Shown here one piece after another: positions 9,859-18,469 of a DNA stretch of 64,000 nt. How positions within the stretch are numbered: the first letter of the stretch is position 1; every line of letters begins with the position of its first letter. Source of the DNA: Paenibacillus solani (GTDB taxonomy: Bacteria > Bacillota > Bacilli > Paenibacillales > Paenibacillaceae); the NCBI RefSeq assembly GCF_001277345.1, contig NZ_LIUT01000001.1:1876423-1940422 (forward strand). Reading direction: 5' to 3'. The translations under genes and the position numbers were made by a program. The notes beneath the pieces are model-generated. The model saw nothing but the letters and a program-made list of their open reading frames with translations. It did not search any database and was not told the origin of the DNA.

Positions 9859-10755
9859 ATGGATTGGCTTGCGAGAATGAATAGGGCGCTGGATTACATT
9901 GAAATGAATCTGTGCGGAGAGATTGAATTGTCTGAGGTTGCCAAGCAAGCTTGTTGTTCGTCATATCAATTTCAAAGGATGTTCTCTTTCATTACAAATG
10001 TATCACTCTCGGAATATATTAGACGCAGGCGGCTTACTCTGGCAGCCATTGATTTGCAAAACAGCGATGAAAAGGTAATCGATATCGCGATGAGGTATGG
10101 TTATGAATCTCCCGTATCTTTTGCAAGGGCATTTCAATTGTTACACGGTGTTAATCCAGCAATCGCTCGTCAGGAAGGAACTGCGCTTAAGGCCTATCCT
10201 CGGCTTTCTTTCCTTATTTCAATTAAAGGGGCAGAGGCCATGAATTATCGTATCGAAACAAAAGAATCCTTTGAAGTATTTGGAATGGAGCGGGTGTTTC
10301 ATACCAACGGAAGCGATGGAGAACTTAAAACTCCAGCAGAGTTCTGGCAGCAATCTCATGCAAATGGTGAGGTTGAGAGACTTGCCGGGAATGCCGGCGA
10401 CTTGCCAGGGAATGTGAGTGTAGATTTGCATAAAGTACATGCATTATGTAGTTATAGAAAAACGGAGAAGGATACTTTTCCCTACATGCTTTGTGCTTTT
10501 AAGAGCGAATCCAGCAAAACCCATGGATACACCACGATAACGATTCCTGCGTATACTTGGGCAGTATTTTCCTCGGATCCATTTACATGGGATCAATTTA
10601 ATGAAACGATCGATACAATGTATCAGCGATTTTTTTCTGAATGGCTGCCTACGGCGGGGTATGAGCAAATCGATGGAATGGAATTTGAAATCTATGGAGC
10701 GAAGGATAATCTGAACTATCTTGAGCTATGGTTCGCGGTAAGAAGAATCAACTGA
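9859..10755 (+). CDS. AraC-family regulator with GyrI-like effector domain
   Basis: The N-terminal 105 residues contain two helix-turn-helix motifs of the AraC/XylS type (LSEVAKQACCSSYQFQRMF and VIDIAMRYGYESPVSFARAF). The C-terminal 160 residues (from about MNYRIETKESFEVFG) form a GyrI/AraC effector-binding fold thought to bind small molecules. AAAGGAGGG lies 7 bases before the ATG at 9859. It resembles the minus-strand regulator at 30288-31181. No obvious target gene is adjacent, so it may act on itself or at a distance. Confidence 0.9.
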   Translation: MDWLARMNRALDYIEMNLCGEIELSEVAKQACCSSYQFQRMFSFITNVSLSEYIRRRRLTLAAIDLQNSDEKVIDIAMRYGYESPVSFARAFQLLHGVNPAIARQEGTALKAYPRLSFLISIKGAEAMNYRIETKESFEVFGMERVFHTNGSDGELKTPAEFWQQSHANGEVERLAGNAGDLPGNVSVDLHKVHALCSYRKTEKDTFPYMLCAFKSESSKTHGYTTITIPAYTWAVFSSDPFTWDQFNETIDTMYQRFFSEWLPTAGYEQIDGMEFEIYGAKDNLNYLELWFAVRRIN

Positions 10756-10791
10756 GTTCTTCACGGGAATTGTCATACATTTTAAAACGAC

Positions 10792-10822
10792 AGGGTCACC
10801 CCAATCAGGGTGGCCCTTCTGC
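10792..10822 (+). terminator. Rho-independent terminator after AraC gene
   Basis: AGGGTCACCC / GGGTGGCCCT arms around CAATCA, then TTCT. Confidence 0.7.
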
Positions 10823-10889
10823 TCGTTATATGAGTCTAGTGAAAACTGCTGCATACAAGAACATATTGCACTTCATCAAAAAATGCTAA

Positions 10890-11184
10890 TATGATCTAAT
10901 TGCATATAAGTAGTGAACTCACACTTTCCGCCAATTATGGTAACGGCCAGGGAATACGCGCATTTACGCTGTCCGCTTGGGATGAGTCAACACAGAGCTG
11001 GATAGATCAAGGCGTGGAATATACGATTCCATGGACAAGTGCAGGTGAGCGTGAAGCGGGTGAAACGGTTAAGGTGAATCTCCAGCAGCCTCTGACTGGA
11101 TCGGCTATCAAAATCAACATCAAGTCCGCCAACACCACATGGGGGAACAAAGTCGTTATGCGAGAGATTGCCTTTAACGAGTAG
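10890..11184 (+). pseudogene. 3' fragment of a discoidin (F5/8 type C)-like domain gene
   Basis: The frame reads LSANYGNGQGIRAFTLSAWDESTQSWIDQG and ends KVVMREIAFNE, the look of the end of an F5/8-type-C carbohydrate-binding domain found at the C-terminus of secreted glycosidases. It has no start codon with a ribosome site and no upstream catalytic part, so it is probably the tail of a deleted gene. A good terminator follows. The family call is from pattern only. Confidence 0.5.
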
Positions 11185-11240
11185 ATTATCAAGCTTGATG
11201 TTTCGATGAAAGGAAGTATTCATAGCAGAGCAAGCAGCAG

Positions 11241-11277
11241 CGCCGTTCAAGGGGAATATCCCTTGGGCGGTTTTTTA
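11241..11277 (+). terminator. Rho-independent terminator
   Basis: Arms CCGTTCAAGGG and CCCTTGGGCGG, then TTTTTT. It ends the fragment at 10890-11184 and so is a relic of the original gene. Confidence 0.85.
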
Positions 11278-11457
11278 TGGCTATTAACTGCGTGGGGACC
11301 GATTAAATTGGGAGCAAGACAGCCTGTAAGGCGTTTCCATTTTAATAAAAATTTTAGGATAAGTATCTGCGAGGAATAAATTGGATTTTAGACCCATATT
11401 TTCATGTGAAAACCATTTCGACGCAGTCAGAAACTAAATCCCGAGGAGGAATGATTA

Positions 11458-12483
11458 ATGAATTTGGCTTCACCGGATCACCGTTTGTTACACAAACTGT
11501 TAGGTGCTTGCGGCATCCTGATCATCTTCACGTTATTGATGATTTTGTTTCCCAGCACCAGCTCCGCCCACGGTTATTTAGATTCACCGGCGAGTCGCGG
11601 TCTATTATGCAAAAATAAAGTCAATACGGATTGTGGCGGAGCAGCGTATGAGCCGCAAAGTGCGGAAGCGCCTAAAGGATTCCCTAACGGCGGACCGCCC
11701 GATGGCCATATTGCAAGCGCAAGCAATACCTTTCCGAAGCTGGATGAGCAGACTTCGACCCGTTGGAGCAAAGTGCCGATTCAAGCAGGACCGCAGCCTT
11801 TTAGCTGGCAATTGAACGCGGCGCATGCAACGACCACCTTTAAATATTTCATCACGAAACCAGGCTGGAATCCAAATGCACCTCTGACGAGAGCATCTTT
11901 TGACTTGACTCCTTTTTGCCAGGAGGATCTAAATGGATCAAGCCCGACGAACTACCACACCACGAATTGCAACGTTCCCGCACGAACAGGTTATCATGTC
12001 ATTCTGGCGATTTGGGAGGTTTCCGGAGCACCTACCGCTTATGTTAACGTCGTTGATGTGGATTTTGGTGGAGGCAGCCCACTGGCCGCACCTACAAATT
12101 TAACCTCGACTGCCATAACAGACAATAGCGTATCGTTAAGTTGGTCTGCGGTAAGCAATGCGGCGAGCTATCAAGTATTCCGCAACAATACTGCGATAGG
12201 CACGACAAGCTCCACTAGCTTCACGTCCACAGGCTTGGCGAGCGGTACATCCTATAATTTTACGGTGACAGCCATCGATGCCTCGGGTAACTCTTCTCCG
12301 GCATCTTCAGTTTTAACAGTCAGTACGACAGGCACCAATACGACCACATACCCGGCCTGGAGTGCAACCACAGTATACGTAGGCGGAAATAAGGTGTCTT
12401 ACAATGGTGTCAATTATGAAGCCAAGTGGTGGACCTTAGGGGAAACGCCAACCGGCAATAATGTTTGGAAGGTTATTCCTTAG
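11458..12483 (+). CDS. Secreted AA10 chitin LPMO with FnIII and CBM5/12 domains
   Basis: A copper lytic polysaccharide monooxygenase acting on crystalline chitin outside the cell. A signal peptide (residues 1-37, ending STSSA) exposes His38 as the new N-terminus. His38 (HGYLDSPASR) and His123 (NAAHATTTF) form the copper histidine brace. The AA10 domain covers about 38-205, a fibronectin type III domain about 213-300 (APTNLTSTAI to VLTVST), and a chitin-binding CBM5/12 about 305-341 (YPAWSATTVYVGG). CGAGGAGGAATG precedes the ATG. The architecture is the standard one for Paenibacillus and Bacillus chitin-active LPMOs. Confidence 0.95.
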   Translation: MNLASPDHRLLHKLLGACGILIIFTLLMILFPSTSSAHGYLDSPASRGLLCKNKVNTDCGGAAYEPQSAEAPKGFPNGGPPDGHIASASNTFPKLDEQTSTRWSKVPIQAGPQPFSWQLNAAHATTTFKYFITKPGWNPNAPLTRASFDLTPFCQEDLNGSSPTNYHTTNCNVPARTGYHVILAIWEVSGAPTAYVNVVDVDFGGGSPLAAPTNLTSTAITDNSVSLSWSAVSNAASYQVFRNNTAIGTTSSTSFTSTGLASGTSYNFTVTAIDASGNSSPASSVLTVSTTGTNTTTYPAWSATTVYVGGNKVSYNGVNYEAKWWTLGETPTGNNVWKVIP

Positions 12484-12498
12484 GGTTTACGACATGAG

Positions 12499-12531
12499 AA
12501 GCCCTGAAGGCTGAATCCCTTCAGGGCTTAT
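12499..12531 (+). terminator. Rho-independent terminator after LPMO gene
   Basis: Perfect arms AAGCCCTGAAGG / CCTTCAGGGCTT, loop CTGAATC. Confidence 0.85.
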
Positions 12532-12715
12532 TGCAGGTTATTTAGAAAATGGGTCTATAATACATCATAAGGAAGCTTGTTATCTCATGGACGTCTAGGT
12601 GGTAAATAGAAGTGTACAGATATGTTATTATAAAAAGCGTCTTGACGTTAAAAGGATGATTGGCTGTTCAAGCTATTTATATATTGGACCATCAATGAAG
12701 AAGGGAGATGGCATC

Positions 12716-13426
12716 ATGTTAGAGGCGTTCGTATCCCCCAGCAGCACATGTACCAACAACTGCCGAACTGTGGTTTGCTTTATAGCTGGTATATTAACGT
12801 ATCAGAATAACTTTGAGGCCGCTGCCAGCGAAATTGCTCTAAGATATCGGGACGCAAAAATCATCGTGATCTATCCCTACGGAATGGCGAACGGTATAGA
12901 GGGTTCCTCGCTTATCCGTTTATTATCAAGGCAGCTGACTCAAGCAGGCTATGATCTGACTCGGCAGCAATCCCGGCGAGTAATAAGTACGACAGAGATT
13001 ATTCGAGAACATGCAATGGGTGCGAAGCATCTGATATTAATCGGGCATAGCGCCGGAGGCGTGATCGCCTATCGGACAGGCCTATATCTGGAGCAGAATT
13101 ATGAATTTCAAGGAGTTCAGGTGTTCACTGTAGGCTGCCCTAAGTTTTATTTGAAGGACATCCCTTATAATGACAGGTTTACATATATAACGGGCCAAAA
13201 TCGGGACAGAATTACTCAAATCGGCACTTGGCGGAAGCCGGGTTCCAGGGTGTACCAAGGAAGGCCGGGACGTGAAATACATATGGAGTTTAATCCGATT
13301 CATCAGGGATGGCGGTTTCATGCTTCGTACTTCCTGAAATCAGCGTGGACGGATTCTAATCAAGTATTGAATACGAATTCGGCAGCTTTGATCTCTAAGA
13401 TTCATGAAATTTATCCGGATCAATGA
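12716..13426 (+). CDS. Alpha/beta-hydrolase-like protein (putative lipase/esterase)
   Basis: The 236-residue product carries a nucleophile elbow GHSAGG (within HLILIGHSAGGVIAYRTG) preceded by beta-strand-like stretches (TVVCFIAGILTYQ, KIIVIYPYG). This is consistent with a small lipase-class hydrolase; a late His (FHASYFLKS) could complete the triad. No signal peptide. GAAGGGAGATGG upstream of the ATG at 12716 is a better start than those further upstream (frame open from 12599). The substrate cannot be told. It is a single-gene unit with its own terminator. Confidence 0.7.
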   Translation: MLEAFVSPSSTCTNNCRTVVCFIAGILTYQNNFEAAASEIALRYRDAKIIVIYPYGMANGIEGSSLIRLLSRQLTQAGYDLTRQQSRRVISTTEIIREHAMGAKHLILIGHSAGGVIAYRTGLYLEQNYEFQGVQVFTVGCPKFYLKDIPYNDRFTYITGQNRDRITQIGTWRKPGSRVYQGRPGREIHMEFNPIHQGWRFHASYFLKSAWTDSNQVLNTNSAALISKIHEIYPDQ

Positions 13427-13532
13427 TTTGAGAATAGCTATGGTGAAGGGAGAAAAGTATCATATCAGCCTCTATCTGTATCCGGGCTGCCCCAGATTGA
13501 ATGGGAACTAAAAGCGGTAAATTGTAACGCAG

Positions 13533-13565
13533 AAGAAGGCTATCTCATCCGATAGCCTTCTTTTA
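13533..13565. terminator. Bidirectional-looking terminator between convergent genes
   Basis: Perfect 10-base arms GAAGGCTATC / GATAGCCTTC with loop TCATCC and flanking A and T runs. It sits between the plus-strand hydrolase and the minus-strand DUF1259 pair and could serve both. Confidence 0.85.
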
Positions 13566-13618
13566 TATCTGGAATTGATTCCTTGGTCAGTTATAACAAG
13601 CTTCCTATGGGCTCACAA

Positions 13619-14038
13619 TTACCCCAAGAAAGCTATGGAACGTTTAACTTTTCTTGCAAATGCAATGGGATCATCGATGGACTCCCAGTGAATATACATT
13701 AGACGAGGGTTCTCAAACAACCAGTGATTGTGGACGGCTGTTACTTTAATCCCGTTCTTGCGAAGATTGGTCAGCAATTGATTGACTTGGCTTTGGAAGA
13801 GAGCTGTTTCTCCTAAACAGAGAGCACGACCTGAACTATCCAACGATTCAAAAGAGAATAATTGATAACGGATCAAGGGAGATGTGGTGCGTTTTCCTAG
13901 AATAGTAGCTCTGATTCTTCTGTTCCTCGAAACAAAACAAACAGGTCCTTTTGTAATCTCGTGCTCGGTTCCGCCTAGAATAGCTGAGAATCGATTACAT
14001 AATCTTCTAAAGCGAGCACTCGCTTGTACTTCCGCCAT
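13619..14038 (-). CDS. DUF1259 (LppY/LpqO-like) protein, copy 1
   Basis: This 139-residue protein is of the DUF1259 family, with GETALFQSQVNQLLTNLRKNGIKV, VTAVHNHWLFENPRLMYIHWES and the ending FARKVKRSIAFLG. The family is uncharacterised and mostly found in spore formers and mycobacteria. GAGAGGATG precedes the ATG at 14038. It is a tandem paralogue of the gene at 14089-14508, separated by 50 bases and very similar over its full length; the pair probably forms one operon, copy 2 first. Cytoplasmic, no signal peptide. Confidence 0.85.
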   Translation of the reverse strand: MAEVQASARFRRLCNRFSAILGGTEHEITKGPVCFVSRNRRIRATILGKRTTSPLIRYQLFSFESLDSSGRALCLGETALFQSQVNQLLTNLRKNGIKVTAVHNHWLFENPRLMYIHWESIDDPIAFARKVKRSIAFLG

Positions 14039-14088
14039 ACGAAATCATCCTCTCATTAAATGATAGAAAGTCAACATGGCTATCCATA

Positions 14089-14508
14089 TTAACCCAAGAA
14101 TGCAATGGATTCTTTTGTTTTTCTAGCAAATGCTACAGGATTGTTAACAGACTCCCAGTGCATATACATTAAGCGAGGTTGTTCTTTTAACCAGTGATTA
14201 TGAACGGCGGTTACTTTAATTCCACGTTTGCGAAGATTCGAAATCAATCGATTCACCTGGTTTTGATGTACAGCAGTTTCACCCAAACAAAGTGCACGGC
14301 CCGATTTATCAAGCGATTCAAACGAAAACATTTGCATTTGAACCAGTGGGGATCTTGTTCTTCTACCCAGGATGGTTTCTCGAAGATTAGTCATACGCGT
14401 TACAAAACAAACCGGACCTTCTTCGATTTCCGATTCGCCTCCCAGGATTCTTGCAAATTGGGCACAGAGTCTTCTAAATTGTGGGCTTACCTTCACTTGT
14501 TCCGCCAT
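14089..14508 (-). CDS. DUF1259 (LppY/LpqO-like) protein, copy 2
   Basis: Tandem twin of the gene at 13619-14038, starting MAEQVKVSPQFRRL and ending FARKTKESIAFLG, with VTAVHNHWLKEQPRLMYMHWES in the middle. AAAGGAGG at 14515-14522 lies 6 bases before the ATG at 14508 and decides the start against the frame opening at 14529. The duplication is old enough for many changes but keeps the histidine-rich core, suggesting both copies are under selection. Confidence 0.85.
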   Translation of the reverse strand: MAEQVKVSPQFRRLCAQFARILGGESEIEEGPVCFVTRMTNLRETILGRRTRSPLVQMQMFSFESLDKSGRALCLGETAVHQNQVNRLISNLRKRGIKVTAVHNHWLKEQPRLMYMHWESVNNPVAFARKTKESIAFLG

Positions 14509-14529
14509 TAGTAATCCTCCTTTAATCAA

Positions 14530-14901
14530 ATTCTATGTATCCTATGACTAGAGGAGAGTATTGGATTGGACCAAAACATAGATTATTTAGAATAGTTTTT
14601 CTCGCCTTGCTCTCACATAGACAGAAGATCATTGATATAGCGTAATTGACTCATTGATAAGTTGAGCTTGATCTGTAACGGTGATAAATTTCCAATACTC
14701 AAGATTCCAGGCGAAGGGTGCTGCTGGAAGTGGCAGATGTCCGATCAGGCGTGACCAGAGCAGATTAATGAGAGGGGAAAGCCATTATTGAAGAAGTAAA
14801 GTGAGGGATGATAGCATATTGAAACATGCCATCACCATATACTCTGCTATCAAGCCAATACAGATGGTTGTCTTTAAGTATGCCGAAGGGTGGGGTATGG
14901 T
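14530..14901. other. Divergent intergenic region, no gene seen
   Basis: This holds the promoters of the DUF1259 pair (leftward) and the DUF2935 gene (rightward). An imperfect inverted repeat around GCATATTGAAACATGC near 14815 is weak. No ORF or RNA gene was recognised. Confidence 0.4.
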
Positions 14902-15720
14902 TTGTCGGATCCTTTTGTAGTCAGATCATTAGACGAAATACGTTTTTGGTCACGCATTATGAAAGAACATTCCTTTTTTCTACGACTAGGCTTTAGATGT
15001 GAAGACACACAGTTAATTAATGAGGCTAATCAATTTCATGCAATCTTTGAGGATATTGAAAGAAGATCGCATTCTTTTCAAGCAGATACTGACCCACAAA
15101 CAATTCGACAGTTTAATTCAGAGGTTCACAATGCTGCTGCAAACATTTGGGCATTTAAGAGAAAGGTACTTGGGCTTATACTGCGGTGCCAACTTCCTGG
15201 GGGAACAAATTTCCCACTGCTTGTAGATCATGTTAGCCGAGAAGCAAATTACTTTAGAAATCGGTTAGAGGAACTCAATAACGGAAGACTTGAACCATTA
15301 CCTGATGCGATTATCGATGAGAATGTTTTTTTTCTAAAAATCATGGCTGACCATGCAAAATTTATCGGTCATCTGCTTGATCCATCCGAACGAAAATTAG
15401 TGGAGCAAGCAAGGGAGTTTAGCCAAGACTTTGATACGTTGATGTATCAAGCCATTGACTTAAGCTCCATGCGTCCACAATCGCAAACCCAGCCATTACT
15501 AAGTCAATTTGTTGATGAAAATCGTGTTTCAGTTAAATCATTGCGAGATTTTAAGAAGACTGCGCGCGATTTAATTGAGGAGTGTCGAATCAAGAGTATC
15601 ATTCATCCCTTATTAGCGGATCACGTTTTTCGTGAGGCTGAACGATTCTTATTTATTCTTGATATGTTCGATCGGTCATTGTCTGGTGTGAAGGTAAATA
15701 AGAAAGAAATCATGCATTAA
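14902..15720 (+). CDS. DUF2935 protein, second copy
   Basis: A 272-residue helical protein, paralogue of the one at 442-1236. It opens (M)SDPFVVRSLDEIRFWSRIMKEH; the second half repeats the pattern at IIDENVFFLKIMADHAKF. A TTG start at 14902 fits best: AAGGGTGGGG at 14886-14895 lies just before it and gives the same SDP opening as the paralogue. GTG at 14890 is the alternative but overlaps the ribosome site. It is followed after 19 bases by ymaF, so the two are probably co-transcribed. Confidence 0.85.
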   Translation: MSDPFVVRSLDEIRFWSRIMKEHSFFLRLGFRCEDTQLINEANQFHAIFEDIERRSHSFQADTDPQTIRQFNSEVHNAAANIWAFKRKVLGLILRCQLPGGTNFPLLVDHVSREANYFRNRLEELNNGRLEPLPDAIIDENVFFLKIMADHAKFIGHLLDPSERKLVEQAREFSQDFDTLMYQAIDLSSMRPQSQTQPLLSQFVDENRVSVKSLRDFKKTARDLIEECRIKSIIHPLLADHVFREAERFLFILDMFDRSLSGVKVNKKEIMH

Positions 15721-15739
15721 TTTAAGGGAGGTATATTTG

Positions 15740-16123
15740 ATGGAAATACCCATAACGGGGTTTGTTTCCAATGGCTCCGATTCGGGACACTCGCATCAAC
15801 TCTTTCTTACATCTTGGGATGGAAGACCAGTTAACGTTCACGTCCATCCCTTTGAAGGTAATACATCCTTTGATGTTGGACACTTCCATCATTATGTGGG
15901 TGTGACGGAGCCAGCTCCAAGTGGTGTTCCACACGTCCATCAGTATCATGCCCAAACATCATTCAATGACCAACACAAACACATGATTAGAGGTACAACT
16001 GGTCCGGCTATTCCCTTGGCGGGCGGTGGGCATTATCATTATTTTGAAGGTTACACCACTGTTGATGGCAGGATTCCACATGCTCATCGATATAGTGGAA
16101 ACACAGGTAATGAGCAGGGTTAA
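15740..16123 (+). CDS. ymaF: YmaF family His-rich protein
   Basis: The 127-residue product matches B. subtilis YmaF in layout: MEIPITGFV, HLFLTSWDGRPVNVH-like start, AGVTEPAPSGVPHVH-like repeat (here VGVTEPAPSGVPHVHQYH) and TGPAIPLAGGGHYH. It consists of several His-rich repeats (HxH pairs), suggesting metal binding; function is unknown. AAGGGAGG precedes the ATG at 15740. Co-directional with the DUF2935 gene, and a terminator lies about 100 bases downstream. Confidence 0.9.
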   Translation: MEIPITGFVSNGSDSGHSHQLFLTSWDGRPVNVHVHPFEGNTSFDVGHFHHYVGVTEPAPSGVPHVHQYHAQTSFNDQHKHMIRGTTGPAIPLAGGGHYHYFEGYTTVDGRIPHAHRYSGNTGNEQG

Positions 16124-16219
16124 ATAGTAACTTCTATGCCGGATTGAAGAGGCATTCACGTGTAGTTTCCTTTTCAGAACTAACGCTGTTCTCGACGAAG
16201 CGGCATCTCTTCAATAAAT

Positions 16220-16256
16220 AAAAATCCCATCATGACTTCACGATGGGATTTTTTGG
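16220..16256. terminator. Terminator between ymaF and the convergent small gene
   Basis: Arms AAAATCCCATC / GATGGGATTTT with ten-base loop and T run on the plus strand, A run on the other side, so it could work both ways. Confidence 0.85.
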
Positions 16257-16287
16257 ATATAATGGTTTGTGCGGAAAGCCCTCGGTT

Positions 16288-16458
16288 TTATTTTGAATTG
16301 CCCTCTAATGGATCCGCATGACGGTTCGCGGTTTTATGAATTGCTCGGTCGAGTTTCGATTGTCCCTGGATTTCTTCAGCCGCTTCCATTTGATCATTTA
16401 ACTGCTGTTCAATCTGTCCAATTCCATGAGCTTCTTGATGCTGTTTGCTCTTCGCCAA
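16288..16458 (-). CDS. Small hydrophilic protein, 56 residues
   Basis: On the minus strand GGAGGG lies 6 bases before a TTG start at 16458, giving (M)AKSKQHQEAHGIG to PLEGNSK. The product is highly charged and Gln/Glu/His rich, without a membrane segment. I do not recognise the family; it resembles small sporulation-type proteins only in general composition. The longer frame from an ATG at 16494 has no ribosome site. It converges on ymaF across the shared terminator. Confidence 0.55.
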   Translation of the reverse strand: MAKSKQHQEAHGIGQIEQQLNDQMEAAEEIQGQSKLDRAIHKTANRHADPLEGNSK

Positions 16459-16543
16459 AACGATCCCTCCATGTTGTCTTAATAATCTCTGCATGACTAC
16501 AGTTCGCCAAACCGCACCAATTTATACAATCGTCTGTACACTA

Positions 16544-16606
16544 TGCTATACTTGATTTGTATAAAATTTCATCATTCAGAGGCCATCCACATCGGGTGGC
16601 CTTTCC
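16544..16606 (+). promoter_or_regulatory. Extended -10 promoter and leader hairpin of the two-component operon
   Basis: TGCTATACT at 16544-16552 is an extended -10 element. About 30 bases later comes a hairpin (GGCCATCC at 16581-16588 and GGGTGGCC at 16594-16601) followed by TTTCCC, placed in the leader of the response regulator gene. It could be an attenuator or a simple structural element. Confidence 0.4.
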
Positions 16607-16686
16607 CAGCAGAATCATCAAAATTGAACTTAACAGCGAGATCCGTAGATTAATTTATGAACAGAAGTTCCTGGGGGGGAGTATAA

Positions 16687-17382
16687 GTGCCAAAGCGTAT
16701 TCTGCTTGTAGAAGACGACAGGGATATCAGCCAGCTGATTGAAAGTCATTTGAAGCAGGAAAATTATGAAGTACTCATTGCATTGGATGGAGAGGAAGCA
16801 GAATCATTCATTGATCAGGAGGAGTTTGATCTCGTCCTACTCGATTTAATGCTCCCTAAAGTGAACGGCATGGAAGTCCTGAAGCGGATCAGGGAAAAAA
16901 GCGTCGTTCCCGTCTTGATTATTTCGGCTAAGGGCAGCGATCTCGATAAGGCGCTTGGACTTGGTTTTGGAGCGGATGATTATTTAAGCAAACCGTTCTC
17001 CATGATTGAGCTGACCGCCAGAGTGCAGGCTGCCATACGCAGAGCAACGCAATATGTCCGGACCGAGAGTCAGCCGACGGGGGATCGGATTCAATTTCAT
17101 GACCTCAATCTTGATTTAAGCACATTCTCTGCACAGGTCCGTGGTCAGAACGTCCCCCTCACCTCGAAGGAGTTTCACATTTTGAAATTGTTCTTAACGA
17201 ATCAGAGCAGGGTGTTCACCAAGGAGCAAATCTATCAATTCGTATGGCAAGAGGATTATTATGGGAACGAAAATGTGATAAATGTTCATATCCGCAGGCT
17301 TCGAGAAAAAATCGAAGAGGATCCGTCAAACCCTCAGTTTATTCGTACGATTTGGGGTATCGGATATAAACTGGGTGGCTAG
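16687..17382 (+). CDS. OmpR/PhoB-family response regulator
   Basis: A 231-residue regulator: receiver domain (residues 1-115, acidic pair Asp10/Asp11, phospho-acceptor Asp53 in LLDLMLP, conserved Lys in SKPFS) and winged-helix DNA-binding domain (about 130-231, ending RTIWGIGYKL). GTG start at 16687 after GGGGGGAG. The adjacent kinase and ABC transporter make it a detoxification-type module like B. subtilis YbdJK or the bacitracin systems; it probably activates the transporter genes downstream. Confidence 0.95.
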   Translation: MPKRILLVEDDRDISQLIESHLKQENYEVLIALDGEEAESFIDQEEFDLVLLDLMLPKVNGMEVLKRIREKSVVPVLIISAKGSDLDKALGLGFGADDYLSKPFSMIELTARVQAAIRRATQYVRTESQPTGDRIQFHDLNLDLSTFSAQVRGQNVPLTSKEFHILKLFLTNQSRVFTKEQIYQFVWQEDYYGNENVINVHIRRLREKIEEDPSNPQFIRTIWGIGYKLGG

Positions 17383-17385
17383 CGA

Positions 17386-18324
17386 ATGATAATTTATTTT
17401 CTATGCGCAGTGATTGCTGTTTTGCTACTGATGAATATCTGGCAATATGTTTCCCGAAGAGGATGGAATCAGAACATACAGCAAATAACGAATAAAATTT
17501 CCGACATCATCGAACACCAAACCGCTGAGAAGGTGCTTCTCCAAACCGACCAGCAAGCCATCCAACATGTTCTTATCCAAATCAACCGTCTTCTGGATTA
17601 TAACCAAAAAGTGATTGCAGATTATGCCCGAACCAAGGATAGCCTCAGGAAAATGATCTCTAATATGTCCCACGATTTGAAAACGCCTCTAACTGTCATT
17701 CTTGGATATGCAGAGAAGCTAAACCTGGAAGAATCTTTAACTGAAGAAGAAAGAAAGCAGGTTATTTCGCGGCTGAACGATAAGGTGAATAATCTTGGTG
17801 CATTGCTTAACCAATTTTTTGACCTTGTAAAAATCGAGTCAGAAGACTACGAAATCCCGCTCAGCAAAATTTCGCTGGGTGAGATTTGTCGCCAAAGCGT
17901 GCTTGAATTTTATGAGCTGCTGTCATCCCAAGGTCTTCGGGTAGAGCTAGAAATTCCGGAGTGTCCATTATACATATTTGGCAATGAACATGCGCTGCAT
18001 CGAATCCTGAGCAACTTAATATCGAATTCGATCCGGTATGGAAGTGACGGGGGCGTGTTTGGTTTAACACTTCGCGAAGAAGGGGAATCGGTTGCTGTTG
18101 ACGTTTGGGATCGCGGAAAAGGGATTATGGAAGTTCACCAAGATCGCGTGTTTGAAAGGCTCTATACCTTAGATGATGCCCGAAATCCGCATTTTCAGGG
18201 AAGCGGGCTAGGTCTTAGCATTTCGAAACGTTTAACGGAGGCCATGAAAGGTTCGATTCGGTTAACGAGCACACCGTTTGAGAAAACGACGTTTACGTGT
18301 ACTTTTAAACAAGTGTCCTATTAG
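17386..18324 (+). CDS. Sensor histidine kinase, single N-terminal membrane segment
   Basis: The 312-residue kinase begins with one hydrophobic segment (residues 2-19), then a cytoplasmic helical linker, the H box SNMSHDLKTPLTV with phospho-acceptor His96, N box ILSNLISNSIRYG, and G boxes DRGKGI and GSGLGLSIS. It has almost no extracellular part, as in YbdK-type or intramembrane-sensing kinases that respond through a partner transporter. It starts 3 bases after the regulator stop, so the two are translationally coupled. A terminator follows. Confidence 0.92.
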   Translation: MIIYFLCAVIAVLLLMNIWQYVSRRGWNQNIQQITNKISDIIEHQTAEKVLLQTDQQAIQHVLIQINRLLDYNQKVIADYARTKDSLRKMISNMSHDLKTPLTVILGYAEKLNLEESLTEEERKQVISRLNDKVNNLGALLNQFFDLVKIESEDYEIPLSKISLGEICRQSVLEFYELLSSQGLRVELEIPECPLYIFGNEHALHRILSNLISNSIRYGSDGGVFGLTLREEGESVAVDVWDRGKGIMEVHQDRVFERLYTLDDARNPHFQGSGLGLSISKRLTEAMKGSIRLTSTPFEKTTFTCTFKQVSY

Positions 18325-18331
18325 ATCTCCC

Positions 18332-18364
18332 AAGAGAGGTGTTCTGTCTGAACGCCTCTTTTTC
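18332..18364 (+). terminator. Terminator after histidine kinase gene
   Basis: Arms AAGAGAGGTGTTC / GAACGCCTCTTT with loop TGTCT, then TTT. Confidence 0.85.
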
Positions 18365-18380
18365 ACAACTTAAGAAACTT

Positions 18381-18396
18381 GTAAGGAATGAGTAAG
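18381..18396 (+). promoter_or_regulatory. GTAAG direct repeat, possible regulator site
   Basis: GTAAG occurs at 18381-18385 and 18392-18396, an 11-base spacing typical of OmpR-family binding, about 75-90 bases upstream of the ABC transporter start and just after the terminator. This fits control of the transporter by the adjacent response regulator (inference). Confidence 0.35.
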
Positions 18397-18469
18397 AAAA
18401 ATCAACCAATCCTTGCTTTACGATGGAAGTAATTCAAAGAACGATTTTATACGGGAGGATCAAGCGCAC